30,189 nucleotides of DNA from a virus. The notes beneath the pieces were generated by a model. The model saw only the letters and a list, made by a program, of their open reading frames with translations. It was not told the origin of the DNA and searched no databases. Location of the stretch: the IMG/VR virus record IMGVR_UViG_3300028829_005869, positions 1 through 30,189 of that record; one strand, given 5' to 3'. The position numbers were made by a program, and so were the translations under genes. Positions 1 to 7,488 of the stretch are shown piece by piece; within the stretch, counting starts at the first letter, position 1, and every line of letters starts with the position of its first letter.

Positions 1-1178
1 CCTCTCTTCTTTGATTGATTTGAAAAACTAAAATGTGATAAATTGACTGTTTGCCATTTACCACCAATCGATGAACGAAGTGCGAATAGCAAATCATTCT
101 TACCAAATTTCATATTCTTTTCAACCATTTGACCAAGTAAATCTTTGTCTGCTGTTTGTTGTTTGTCTTTTAGATATCCACGAATTTTTTTGAGAGAACT
201 CTTGACATACTCGGCATGTTTACGGTCTGAAAAGAGTTTATTCGATTGTGATTGACTTTCATTTGAAAATAAAATAAACTTGAGAGCATCAAAGTTTTTC
301 ATTCGTTCTGGTGTAAATGAAATATTGATATGTAATCCACACTGAGCATCTCGTTTATTTTTATCTTTTTGTCCAGTAGTTTCAGAATGATGTGACTTTG
401 TGTTGCCATTTTTCTTGATGTAATCAAACATACCTCTTGTCACTTCAATTGCTTGAGAGGTATTCATAACTGGTGAAATAAATTCAATACCACCTAAGGT
501 CGCAAGAACAGAAAGGTCTGTGCCAATTGTCCATCGAGATGGATCAGAGGTGTCACCTGTTGTGATTTTAGGAGTTTTTACAAAAGATGGGCGATTACTT
601 TCTTGACTATAATACTTTTTGATTTCCGCATTTGGTGTTTCAGTATTGGCAGTATCCATAATCAACATCAAAAATTGTAGAAGTTTTTTACTGTCATTAT
701 TATATGTCTTGAAGATTTCTTTTTTATAGTCACCTTCTGCCATATCTTTCGAAGATTTTTCTAATGATGAATTGACGTAGCGATAAGTTAGGTCAGCTAA
801 TTCTCTTTTGTTGATTCCGTTTTTTGAAAAAAAGGAATAAAGATCCTTCGAATCTTGTCCCTCAAAGTCTCCAAGAATTTGATCAACTGAGACAATTTTC
901 TTTTTTTGACTGGCTTTGCTGACATAATCCCCCGCATTCAGTCTTTTTGATTTGTTTTCTTTAACAATCTTCTTATTTTTTTCTTTGACTTCGTTGATTA
1001 CATCCACATAACGACCAAGAATTAGAACATCAGTAGCACTTGGTCTGTTTGTTGCTTCCAAGAACTTTTCATTATAAAATTCAAACTCAAGACCTACTTT
1101 GAAATCTTCATTTGAAAACAGTGATTTGATTTCTTTTTGTTTTACATCTTCGACAAAGTATGAGTTAAAGCCAAGCAT
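1..1178 (-). CDS. Amidoligase-like protein, 3' end outside window
   Basis: An open frame runs from an ATG at 1178 off the left edge without a stop (392 codons visible). The translation has the spaced motifs of the ATP-grasp-fold amidoligase (COOH-NH2 ligase) family: VGLEFEF near residue 28, WTIGTDLSV near 216, IEFISPVM near 231 and CGLHINIS near 282. In that family such Glu, Asp, Glu-Ser-Pro and His residues bind ATP/Mg and substrate. The insert between the first two motifs is long and Lys-rich. The start follows the stop of the upstream gene by one base (TAATATG), so translation is probably coupled; no good ribosome site is seen. The substrate is unknown; ligation of an amine to a peptide or cell-wall carboxylate is only what the family suggests. 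A second family member lies at 26723-27526. Assignment is by motif pattern. Confidence 0.6.
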   Translation of the reverse strand, partial: MLGFNSYFVEDVKQKEIKSLFSNEDFKVGLEFEFYNEKFLEATNRPSATDVLILGRYVDVINEVKEKNKKIVKENKSKRLNAGDYVSKASQKKKIVSVDQILGDFEGQDSKDLYSFFSKNGINKRELADLTYRYVNSSLEKSSKDMAEGDYKKEIFKTYNNDSKKLLQFLMLIMDTANTETPNAEIKKYYSQESNRPSFVKTPKITTGDTSDPSRWTIGTDLSVLATLGGIEFISPVMNTSQAIEVTRGMFDYIKKNGNTKSHHSETTGQKDKNKRDAQCGLHINISFTPERMKNFDALKFILFSNESQSQSNKLFSDRKHAEYVKSSLKKIRGYLKDKQQTADKDLLGQMVEKNMKFGKNDLLFALRSSIGGKWQTVNLSHFSFSNQSKKR

Positions 1179-1179
1179 A

Positions 1180-1593
1180 TTAGTTTATATATTGAGATAA
1201 AGGTTCTGCGATATATTTTTCTTTAGTATATTGATCAATTGCTTCTTGTCCAAAAAGAAGTCTTTCAAGTTCTCCCTGTTTATTTCTCATTTCAACAAAG
1301 CTTGAAATCAAGTCAACTTTTTGTTCTTCAATAAACTTTTTTGTGAGGACTGCTGATGTTAGAGAATCGCAACTAAACATGTTGAAATATAATCCAATTC
1401 CACCTTCTAAGTATAATTCAACAAGAATTTGTAAGTTGCGAAACATAGCCAAACGAGCAATGATTTTATTTTCATATTCAAATACATTTTCAGGCTTATA
1501 AGTTTTTTCAACACCTTCAATATGTAATTTGTTTTCTTTACAGTAAGCAACAAACTTTTGAATTTTTAAATCAATCTCTTGCTCTTGTGTCAT
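1180..1593 (-). CDS. Hypothetical protein, 137 aa
   Basis: Not recognised. The predicted protein is acidic to neutral, mostly helical, with no membrane segment or clear motif; the C-terminal half has KKFIEEQKVDLISSFVEMR, a probable amphipathic helix. The ATG at 1593 was chosen (MTQEQEIDL) because AAAGAGG lies just upstream. A longer frame from a GTG at 1629 would begin inside the terminator hairpin at 1601-1640 and is unlikely. The gene directly follows that terminator and abuts the partial amidoligase-like gene, so the two are probably co-transcribed. Function unknown. Confidence 0.7.
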   Translation of the reverse strand: MTQEQEIDLKIQKFVAYCKENKLHIEGVEKTYKPENVFEYENKIIARLAMFRNLQILVELYLEGGIGLYFNMFSCDSLTSAVLTKKFIEEQKVDLISSFVEMRNKQGELERLLFGQEAIDQYTKEKYIAEPLSQYIN

Positions 1594-1600
1594 TCTCCTC

Positions 1601-1640
1601 TTTAAAATAAAAATAGGGAGCATATTCACATACGCTCCCT
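1601..1640 (-). terminator. Rho-independent terminator after phoH
   Basis: On the minus strand AGGGAGCGTAT and ATATGCTCCCT pair over 11 bp with one G-T wobble around a GTGA tetraloop (GNRA type), followed by ATTTTTATTTT. It lies 28 bp beyond the phoH stop and before the 137-aa gene, so it should end most phoH transcripts. Confidence 0.85.
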
Positions 1641-1667
1641 GTTATAAGTATGTGCATTATATTTATG

Positions 1668-2465
1668 TTAATTCACAGAGGCTTCCTCTATTTGGTATTC
1701 TCTACCGTTGATGAGTGCGCCATTAACAGAAGTTCGTTCAATTTTATGACCAGAATATATTTGTCTTTCCTTCCTTTCTTTATGATAGGCATTCATTGCG
1801 ATAATATAGTCTTTGATGAAATCGTTTCGCACGATATCTTTTTCTTGAAAACTGACAATTTTGAACCCTGAAACTCGTTTAGCAATTTCATAAAACTCAC
1901 GAAGACCACTTTCTCGGTCGTCTAAGTCTGTTTGCATAAAATCACCAGCAAGGACAAGGCCTGTATTCTTACCAATTCTTGTGACAACTGTATGAAGTTC
2001 TACAGATGAAAGGTTTTGAATCTCATCAACAAAAATGATTGTGTTATCAATTGTTGTTCCTCGTAGGAAGGAAGTTGAACAAAATTCGACTAAACCTTTT
2101 TTCTCAAGAATTTCCCAAGCATCACCTCTTTTAAAAAGTTCATTCACAATTGACTGATAAGGTCTCTTGTAAACAGCAATCTTTTCTTCTTCTGATCCTG
2201 GAAGATATCCAATATCTCTTGAGGGCACACAAGAACGGCAGATTAAAACTTTGTGATAAGGTGATTGCGGGTCAAACACCGCTTCTAAACCTAAGTAAGT
2301 GGATATAAAACTCTTGCCTGTTCCGGCTGATCCCATAAGTATCATGTTAAAGCCGTCATACCAAGCATCAAATGTTTGGTTTTGTGCATGAGTCATTGGT
2401 TCAATCTCTTTCATACTCAAAGAGATTTGTTCAGATCTAGAAACTTGTGCTTTTTTTCTTGACAT
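1668..2465 (-). CDS. phoH: PhoH-like P-loop ATPase
   Basis: 265 aa, a full-length single-domain PhoH-family protein. Walker A is GSAGTGKS at residues 45-52, and Walker B (TIIFVDEIQNLS) is near residue 148. RSCVPSRDIGYLPGSEEEK, near residue 78, is typical of PhoH proteins, and LVLAGDFMQTDLD near 171 matches the conserved GD.QTDL segment. PhoH proteins are ATPases, probably RNA-helicase-related, common in aquatic T4-like phages; their role in infection is unsettled, and the phosphate-starvation link comes from host homologues. The ATG at 2465 has a good site (ACAGGAG). Upstream is a structured leader (2467-2540) and downstream a strong terminator (1601-1640), so phoH looks like its own unit or the end of the FmdB-phoH unit. 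Confidence 0.93.
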   Translation of the reverse strand: MSRKKAQVSRSEQISLSMKEIEPMTHAQNQTFDAWYDGFNMILMGSAGTGKSFISTYLGLEAVFDPQSPYHKVLICRSCVPSRDIGYLPGSEEEKIAVYKRPYQSIVNELFKRGDAWEILEKKGLVEFCSTSFLRGTTIDNTIIFVDEIQNLSSVELHTVVTRIGKNTGLVLAGDFMQTDLDDRESGLREFYEIAKRVSGFKIVSFQEKDIVRNDFIKDYIIAMNAYHKERKERQIYSGHKIERTSVNGALINGREYQIEEASVN

Positions 2466-2466
2466 G

Positions 2467-2540
2467 GTAACTCCTGTAAATGAAATAGGAATTACTCAGG
2501 CCATCTTTCACTCAGGAGCGATGACCTGAGTGACAGTTAC
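2467..2540 (-). promoter_or_regulatory. Structured phoH leader with competing hairpins
   Basis: Read on the minus strand, TCACTCAGG (2533-2525) pairs perfectly with CCTGAGTGA (2516-2508), 9 bp. An overlapping arm ACTCAGGTCATC (2532-2521) also pairs with GATGGCCTGAGT (2504-2493), 12 bp with one U-G, so the two hairpins exclude each other. GTAACT (2540-2535) is complementary to AGTTAC (2472-2467), which lies between the phoH ribosome site and its start codon. Neither hairpin is followed by a U tract on this strand, so simple termination is unlikely. A 19-codon frame (2567-2508, MEVSDPKTK...) ends exactly in the first hairpin and could be a leader peptide, though its ribosome site is poor. Structure is seen; regulatory function is inferred. 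Confidence 0.45.
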
Positions 2541-2575
2541 TTTTGTTTTTGGATCGGATACCTCCATGAATTCTG

Positions 2576-2833
2576 CTAAAGATCCATACCACCTAATTGA
2601 TTGCCATGATAGTTCTTTTTGATCTCACGCAATTTATCTCGAAAGCCTTCCGAAGGCTTCTTACCAGTAAGAGCAAAATTGTCATATCCTATCCGAGGAG
2701 AAGCAACATCGAGTGTCAGCTTACAATCAGACCTATCGCAATCTTCGTTTTCAGGTGTGTGTCTTTTAGCTATGGTTGTATGAATCTCAAAATTTTTGCC
2801 GCACTTAGCGCATGAATATTCATAAAAGGGCAT
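2576..2833 (-). CDS. FmdB-like zinc-ribbon protein
   Basis: 85 aa. It opens with MPFYEYSCAKCGKNFE, the hallmark of the FmdB/CxxC zinc-ribbon family (usually MPxYEYxCxxCG). A second pair of cysteines at DCDRSDCKL, near residues 32-37, likely completes the zinc site. These small proteins are called putative regulators, but no biochemical role is firmly established. ATG 2833 has GGAG five bases upstream. It is the first minus-strand gene after a divergent intergenic region and precedes phoH. Confidence 0.8.
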   Translation of the reverse strand: MPFYEYSCAKCGKNFEIHTTIAKRHTPENEDCDRSDCKLTLDVASPRIGYDNFALTGKKPSEGFRDKLREIKKNYHGNQLGGMDL

Positions 2834-2853
2834 ATAATCTCCATCTAAAATAT

Positions 2854-2861
2854 TATAAATA
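2854..2861 (+). promoter_or_regulatory. Possible T4-type late promoter box TATAAATA
   Basis: An exact match to the T4 late -10 box, 38 bp before the ATG at 2900, in the divergent gap between the FmdB-like gene and the plus-strand head genes. Late genes for packaged proteins would be expected to use such a box. An 8-base AT-only motif occurs by chance in a genome like this, so the support is its position. Confidence 0.5.
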
Positions 2862-2899
2862 AAATCAAGTTCACAACATTATTTATCAAAAAAGAGAAA

Positions 2900-4522
2900 A
2901 TGAAATCATTTAGTCAATTTTTAACAGAAGCAAGAAAAAACCCAGAAAAGAACGTCAAAGAATTTCCAGTGAAGTCATTAGAGAAGTATAAAGATGATGA
3001 TGATGTCTTTATTACTTTTATTGCGAATGCAAAAGATTTCACAGAAACAGGCAAAGATGATTATTTGGCGGCTCAAGTTGGTTTGAATACCAAGTCAAAG
3101 TACAACACACCAAATGGCATCTATACATATCCAATGGTTGAAGTCTATCAACAATATGTTGGAAACTATACAGGGCAACATGATTTTTTTGACAAGCATA
3201 AAGGTCTAAAAAGATTCAATGTTCCCTTTGCTGGTGACCAGCCAAAAATTGGCGTGCTTCGACGTGTTGGTAAAAATCATATTGATGATATTGGTTCTGG
3301 TGAATATTCGCATGCAAAACTTGCGGGTGATACTGAAAAAATTGTCAAGTATACAACTCAAAAACTCATGAAAATTTTGAATGTAAAGAATGAATATCTA
3401 ATGTTTTTGATTGTATGTGCCACATGTCAATACGCTTTCACTCGAGCAGCAAAAGACACACCAGGAATGCAATTCTGGAACGCAACTCGATTATGTGCTG
3501 CTCTCATTGCATTAGCCCATGAGAAAAAGAAACTTACTGGTGATGTTCGATCATCAAAGACAACTGCTCAAAGAAGTTTTCGACTTGGTGAAACCATGCC
3601 AAAAATGTCAGCCTGGTGGCTTCTTGGAAATCGAAAAGACCTTGAAGAGAATTATGATCCAGACAAACCAAGAAAAATTCCACCAAAACTATTAACTAAA
3701 GTATATGATACTGTTCAAAAAATGAAAGGCGATAATAAGGCTTTGACCGCGGCAAATATTTTCAATCCATCTGGTGAAAAGAAAGAACAGGGTAAATCAA
3801 ATCCATATGCGAATGCCTGGGCAGTTTTATTGATTCGAATTGGATATAATTCAATTGCGGATCGAAGTGGTAAGAGAGTGATTCACTCCGCTGAACCAAC
3901 TCAAGCAGTTTTCTTGGCAAGAAGAGGATACAAAGTTCTTGAAATTATTGAGAATAAAACATATGAAGATCGTAAACCAATTCTTCAACAATATAGTGAA
4001 CTCAAAACGGATGAGAAAAGAGCCGACTTTCTTCAGAGAATGGAAAACAATGGTATTGTTCAAGGACAAGAAAATGTTCGACTATGGCGTTTTTTTGAAA
4101 CATTAAAATCAAATAGTATTGTAGTGAATTCGGATGTTCTCGAAATCTTAGTCAAGAAAGAACCACATACAGCGGCAGAATTTCATCGCACAGGACATTC
4201 AGTTCAAGTGATCAATGACCTGATGAAAATTGGTCTCAAAGAAAAAGCCAGTACTCTAACTGTTTATGTAGCAAGAGGACCTGAGTGTAAAATTAAACCA
4301 GAAACAATTGTCTTTGGTCTCAAAGAACTTCTTCGTCAGAAAAAGGATGCGAATCCTAAAAGTATGGATTCACCACTGCTTGATATTCGTCAGTCACTGA
4401 GAATGTATGAAAACAAATGGAACAAACAAACTGAGGATGTGATTCAAGCGTTCCGCAAGGCCAAAGAAAAAGCTCAGGCGGATGCTACAGAATATCTCAA
4501 ATCAGAAAAGAAGGCATCATGA
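2900..4522 (+). CDS. Probable internal head protein, 540 aa, with capsid-targeting-like N-terminus
   Basis: The N-terminus MKSFSQFLTEARK closely resembles the capsid-targeting peptide of T4 internal proteins (MKTYQEFIAEA), which the head protease cleaves after Glu. This suggests packaging in the head and injection with the DNA. The rest is not firmly recognised. Two segments are striking: near residue 60 GLNTKSKYNTPNGIYTYPM, and near residues 312-345 a GYNSIADRSGK stretch followed by VIHSAEPTQAVFL. From memory, a GIYxYP segment plus a Gly-Tyr-Asx-x-Ile-x-Asp...EPxQ segment recalls ADP-ribosyltransferase-like domains of phage polyvalent proteins; this is weak. T4 also packages an ADP-ribosyltransferase (Alt). 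The C-terminus is Lys-rich and helical. Its stop overlaps the next start (ATGA), so the two are coupled. It is one of only three plus-strand genes here. Confidence 0.7.
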   Translation: MKSFSQFLTEARKNPEKNVKEFPVKSLEKYKDDDDVFITFIANAKDFTETGKDDYLAAQVGLNTKSKYNTPNGIYTYPMVEVYQQYVGNYTGQHDFFDKHKGLKRFNVPFAGDQPKIGVLRRVGKNHIDDIGSGEYSHAKLAGDTEKIVKYTTQKLMKILNVKNEYLMFLIVCATCQYAFTRAAKDTPGMQFWNATRLCAALIALAHEKKKLTGDVRSSKTTAQRSFRLGETMPKMSAWWLLGNRKDLEENYDPDKPRKIPPKLLTKVYDTVQKMKGDNKALTAANIFNPSGEKKEQGKSNPYANAWAVLLIRIGYNSIADRSGKRVIHSAEPTQAVFLARRGYKVLEIIENKTYEDRKPILQQYSELKTDEKRADFLQRMENNGIVQGQENVRLWRFFETLKSNSIVVNSDVLEILVKKEPHTAAEFHRTGHSVQVINDLMKIGLKEKASTLTVYVARGPECKIKPETIVFGLKELLRQKKDANPKSMDSPLLDIRQSLRMYENKWNKQTEDVIQAFRKAKEKAQADATEYLKSEKKAS

Positions 4523-4749
4523 AAACTTTCTCAGACTTTTATTCTGATATTCAGAATATGAAAACACCTGCTGGTGAAGCTTCTGAGCCTTCAGAGGGGC
4601 AAATTGAAGAGAAGTGGTCGGACAAGAGAAAACGAACGATAGATTGTGACCGCCCTCGTGGCTTCAGCGAACGTGCCTCATGCCAAGGTAGAGAAAAGCG
4701 AAAACGAGAACGTGAACAACGAAGACGAAGATTTGCGAGGTTATATTGA
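4519..4749 (+). CDS. Small Arg-rich protein with capsid-targeting-like N-terminus
   Basis: 76 aa. MKTFSDFYSDI again resembles the T4 capsid-targeting peptide. A middle segment, DCDRPRGFSERASCQGR (residues 43-59), has two cysteines in a pattern I associate with head-related proteins of T4-like phages. The tail is extremely basic (KRKREREQRRRRFARLY), as expected for a DNA-contacting internal protein. The start overlaps the stop of the 540-aa gene (ATGA), and its own stop overlaps the TTG start of the homing endonuclease. Packaging is inferred from the N-terminus; no enzymatic role is suggested. Confidence 0.75.
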   Translation: MKTFSDFYSDIQNMKTPAGEASEPSEGQIEEKWSDKRKRTIDCDRPRGFSERASCQGREKRKREREQRRRRFARLY

Positions 4750-5453
4750 CACCATACACTTATATTATTGAATGTAAACCAATTAGTAAAAAATATTATG
4801 GAGTAAGATATGCGAAAGGCTGTAAACCAGATGACCTTTGGAAAACATATTTTACCTCATCAAAAATTGTTCGAAACTTAATTGAAACATATGGCAAAGA
4901 ATCTTTTGAGATTCAGATCGATAAAGAATTTGAGACAGTCGAAGAAGCGATTGACTACGAACATCAATTTATAATTACTAACAATCTTTCTAGCAATCCT
5001 AATTGGCTAAACGTACATCGCAGAAAAGCTATCGATTTCAATGATCCTGTTATTAGTGAAAAGTTATCAATAGCACGAAAAGGACGAGTAACTTCAGAAG
5101 AAACAAAAAAGAAGCTAAGTGCGATAGGTAAGGGTAAGAAATTATCAGAAGAAACAAAAAGAAAGATTAGTGAGAGTAGTAAAGGTAAAACAATATCTCA
5201 AGAATCTATCGATAAAGCTAGAGAATCAAAAAAGAAGAGTGGTAAAAATCAAGGTGAAAGTCACTGGACTTATGGCAAGCAGAGAGATGAAGAGACAAGA
5301 AGAAAGATTAGTGAGGCGCTAAAGGGGAAGTCTTACAATGTTGGGTATAAACACGAAAAGAGAGTGTGCCCTCATTGTAATTTAGAGGGCGCTGGAGGAA
5401 ACATGACAAGGTTTCATTTTGATAATTGTAAAAAACGTCAGTCTGGTAAGTAG
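4746..5453 (+). CDS. Free-standing GIY-YIG homing endonuclease with NUMOD3 repeats
   Basis: 235 aa, apparently intact. The N-terminal GIY-YIG nuclease domain has YTYII (4-8) and YYGVRYAKG (17-25) with the probable catalytic Arg21, plus EAIDYEH with candidate metal-binding Glu72. DNA-binding NUMOD3 repeats follow (SEETKKKLS, SEETKRKIS, DEETRRKIS; roughly 106-195). A C-terminal zinc finger has Cys208, Cys211, His224 and Cys228. This is the architecture of T4 Seg-type mobile endonucleases, which cut phage DNA lacking the gene and so spread it. The start is TTG at 4746, supported by GAGG five bases upstream and a TTGA overlap with the preceding stop. Its 3' end overlaps the convergent DUF6433-like gene by 16 bp. 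The cleavage site cannot be told. Confidence 0.88.
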   Translation: MTPYTYIIECKPISKKYYGVRYAKGCKPDDLWKTYFTSSKIVRNLIETYGKESFEIQIDKEFETVEEAIDYEHQFIITNNLSSNPNWLNVHRRKAIDFNDPVISEKLSIARKGRVTSEETKKKLSAIGKGKKLSEETKRKISESSKGKTISQESIDKARESKKKSGKNQGESHWTYGKQRDEETRRKISEALKGKSYNVGYKHEKRVCPHCNLEGAGGNMTRFHFDNCKKRQSGK

Positions 5454-5875
5454 TTCCAATTGGGATAGACTTTCTGAACAACTTTCTTTTTCAGTCCAGG
5501 ATAACTTTTCAGGTTCTTATCTTTGATTTCATTGATCAATTGTGCTTCATGAGGTGAAAGATTCTCAAGCATATCAATCCACACTTGTTCTTTTTTCATT
5601 TCATTCAAATGACTTGCGTTGTGATTGACAAACATTTCAATGGTCCGGCGATTCGCATACAACAAAGTCGAATTATATAAATCAGCTTCCCCTGGACTTT
5701 CATAAGGAGGATCACCTTCTGGCAAATTGATTTTATGATCTGCTGAAAAAGTGAGCAGTAATAAAAAATCAATCATTTCATTACGATTTTCTTTTAAATG
5801 TTTTACTTTTTCTAAATGTGTTTTCTTTTCTGAAATTTCCTGAAACACTAAAGGAATTGATCTTACATTTTGCAT
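5438..5875 (-). CDS. DUF6433-like conserved T4-like phage protein
   Basis: 145 aa. The pattern LPEGDPPYES in the middle, then ENLSPHEAQLINEIKDK and a YPGLKKKVVQKVYP ending, matches a small protein family widespread in T4-like cyanophages and relatives (DUF6433 as I recall it). No enzymatic function is known. ATG 5875 has TAGGT just upstream. It overlaps the 3' end of the convergent homing endonuclease by 16 bp, and the 357-aa gene lies six bases upstream, so it is probably co-transcribed with that gene. Confidence 0.75.
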   Translation of the reverse strand: MQNVRSIPLVFQEISEKKTHLEKVKHLKENRNEMIDFLLLLTFSADHKINLPEGDPPYESPGEADLYNSTLLYANRRTIEMFVNHNASHLNEMKKEQVWIDMLENLSPHEAQLINEIKDKNLKSYPGLKKKVVQKVYPNWNYLPD

Positions 5876-5881
5876 ATTTAC

Positions 5882-6955
5882 CTATAAATCTATAAATGCT
5901 TGAAACACGCAAAACTTATCTGTTGAGCGATATTCATTGTTTTTGAGTTCGATTTCTTCTTTTCTTCGAACAATCACATGTTTTGATAATTTTTTTGCCA
6001 TTAGCTCATGCTTTGATTTTGCCAAATAACGAATGGCACTTTCAAGATTCTTACCATAAACTACAATCTTTTCAGCACGATCTATATTTGTCAAAAAGGC
6101 TGAACGAGTTTCAATTCCTGATTTTGATTCAAGTCGAATCAATGAACGCTTGTCTTGAGAAGCGAGATAGACAACTCTCTTACCAATCAAATATTTCATA
6201 TCAATCTGAGGAAATTCAAAAACAGATGTTGAGAACTTTAGTTTACGAATCAATTCTTCAACGGGCTTCAACCGAACAGCACGTTTCTTTTTCTTTTGTT
6301 CAGTGACAACACTCTTCACTGAAAGAAGTTCTTCCTTGACTTGTTTAAGATTTTTGAAAATTAGATTTTGCTGACGCCTTGTCAGAAAAGAATATGCTTC
6401 TTTGACCTCTTCATCACTTTGAATATGCCTCAAATCATTCAAATGATCTTTCTCGAGCATCTCAGCGATTTCAGTTGATTGAGATTTATTTAGTTCGTAG
6501 ATTGTCAGAATTGATTGTGCTGTGATTTCTTTCTTACCTTTCGAATCAAACAATTCTTCGATTTGATTTTCAAGGTAAGCATAGGCATCATAGGTTCGTT
6601 TCCCATTCCTTTGTTCAGTCGAAACACGAACTACAATTTCAGTCTTTTTTGTAGGACGAACTTCTTTTTGTAATTTTTCAATAAAGGAATCAAGGCGTCG
6701 AACTAATTCTTCAGGTAGAGTGTTACCATTTGAAATCAATCTTGCACACCAGCAGTAGGAGAAAGGAAGATAGCTTTGACTATTGATGTTTTTTCTTTGA
6801 CTTTCGGTTCTCGCATAGTTAATCAAGAATTGTTTTGCATCTTTATCAGTAAAATTTTGCCGATACCAGTTATACTTATGAAGAACATCAAATTCACTGA
6901 GAACAAGTGATTCGGGTTCACGAATACTCATCTCTTGTTTTCTTCTTCGTTTCAT
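5882..6955 (-). CDS. Conserved hypothetical protein, 357 aa
   Basis: Not recognised with certainty. It is a Lys/Arg- and Glu-rich soluble protein with no signal peptide or membrane segment. The N-terminal part (residues 20-70) has aromatic helices (LHKYNWYRQNFTDKDAKQF), the middle is strongly helical and basic (VVTEQKKKKRAVRLKPVEE), and the C-terminal third contains alternating hydrophobic strands. Its place directly before a DUF6433-like gene suggests a T4-like core gene rather than cargo. ATG 6955 has GGAG seven bases upstream and was preferred over Met9. Confidence 0.75.
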   Translation of the reverse strand: MKRRRKQEMSIREPESLVLSEFDVLHKYNWYRQNFTDKDAKQFLINYARTESQRKNINSQSYLPFSYCWCARLISNGNTLPEELVRRLDSFIEKLQKEVRPTKKTEIVVRVSTEQRNGKRTYDAYAYLENQIEELFDSKGKKEITAQSILTIYELNKSQSTEIAEMLEKDHLNDLRHIQSDEEVKEAYSFLTRRQQNLIFKNLKQVKEELLSVKSVVTEQKKKKRAVRLKPVEELIRKLKFSTSVFEFPQIDMKYLIGKRVVYLASQDKRSLIRLESKSGIETRSAFLTNIDRAEKIVVYGKNLESAIRYLAKSKHELMAKKLSKHVIVRRKEEIELKNNEYRSTDKFCVFQAFIDL

Positions 6956-6973
6956 CTCAAAACTCCAATAATG

Positions 6974-7189
6974 TTAAGCAATGGCAGTGAGTGATTCTTT
7001 CCAATTAGATGTTGAACAATTTTTAGCAAGAAGCATAAAGTTGTCTCTTGTTTCAAAAATACCTTCACCCACAATTTCATCAACTAAAAAAGGTTGTGTT
7101 TCAAACACGCAAAAATCACCATTTTCATCAATCGCATGATATTTTGCCCAGTCAGGCATTTCAAATAGTAGGTCCACTTTGTTTTTCAT
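6974..7189 (-). CDS. Small phage protein, 71 aa
   Basis: Not recognised functionally. The segment MPDWAKYHAIDENGDFCVFE (from residue 11) follows a pattern seen in many small phage proteins (W-A-x-x-H-A-x-D-x-x-G), which have no known role. The ATG has GGAG seven bases upstream. The gene overlaps the end of the 106-aa gene by 29 bp in another frame; both frames have plausible start signals, so both are kept. Confidence 0.65.
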   Translation of the reverse strand: MKNKVDLLFEMPDWAKYHAIDENGDFCVFETQPFLVDEIVGEGIFETRDNFMLLAKNCSTSNWKESLTAIA

Positions 7190-7481
7190 TTTGAATCTCC
7201 ATAGTATTAAAAATTTCAGTCAACGTATTTTTTTGACCATCAGCAAACATTAACTTTACATCGATTTTTTCACTCAATTCTTCATTCATTGCATTGAACA
7301 TGTGAGTTACTCCTTCTTTTGTTGTATAAGATTGAGTAAATCCCCAAACATCTGGTTCAGAAGCATCACGATTTTTCCATTTAGCAAATAAAATATAAAG
7401 CCCTGAAGTTGATCCTGTACCTGTCGCAGAACCCAAAACAGGCACATTTTCAACCATTTTTTTCAATTCATTATAATTCAT
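7161..7481 (-). CDS. Hypothetical protein, 106 aa
   Basis: Not recognised. A probable small alpha/beta protein: an N-terminal helix, a Gly/Thr/Ser-rich turn (GSATGTGSTSG) near residue 18, then alternating strands. No signal peptide or membrane segment. It follows the 246-aa gene by seven bases and overlaps the 71-aa gene, so the three probably form one transcript. Confidence 0.65.
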   Translation of the reverse strand: MNYNELKKMVENVPVLGSATGTGSTSGLYILFAKWKNRDASEPDVWGFTQSYTTKEGVTHMFNAMNEELSEKIDVKLMFADGQKNTLTEIFNTMEIQNEKQSGPTI

Positions 7482-7488
7482 AAAAATC

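Noticed and set aside
1594-1629. GTG start at 1629 for the 137-aa gene
   Set aside because: It falls inside the phoH terminator hairpin; the ATG at 1593 has its own ribosome site.
2459-2464. TTGACA on the plus strand at the phoH start
   Set aside because: No matching -10 box follows, and the bases encode the first codons of phoH on the other strand.
4746-4751. TTGACA on the plus strand at the homing endonuclease start
   Set aside because: No -10 box occurs 16-18 bp downstream; the sequence is explained by the overlapping TTG start and TGA stop.
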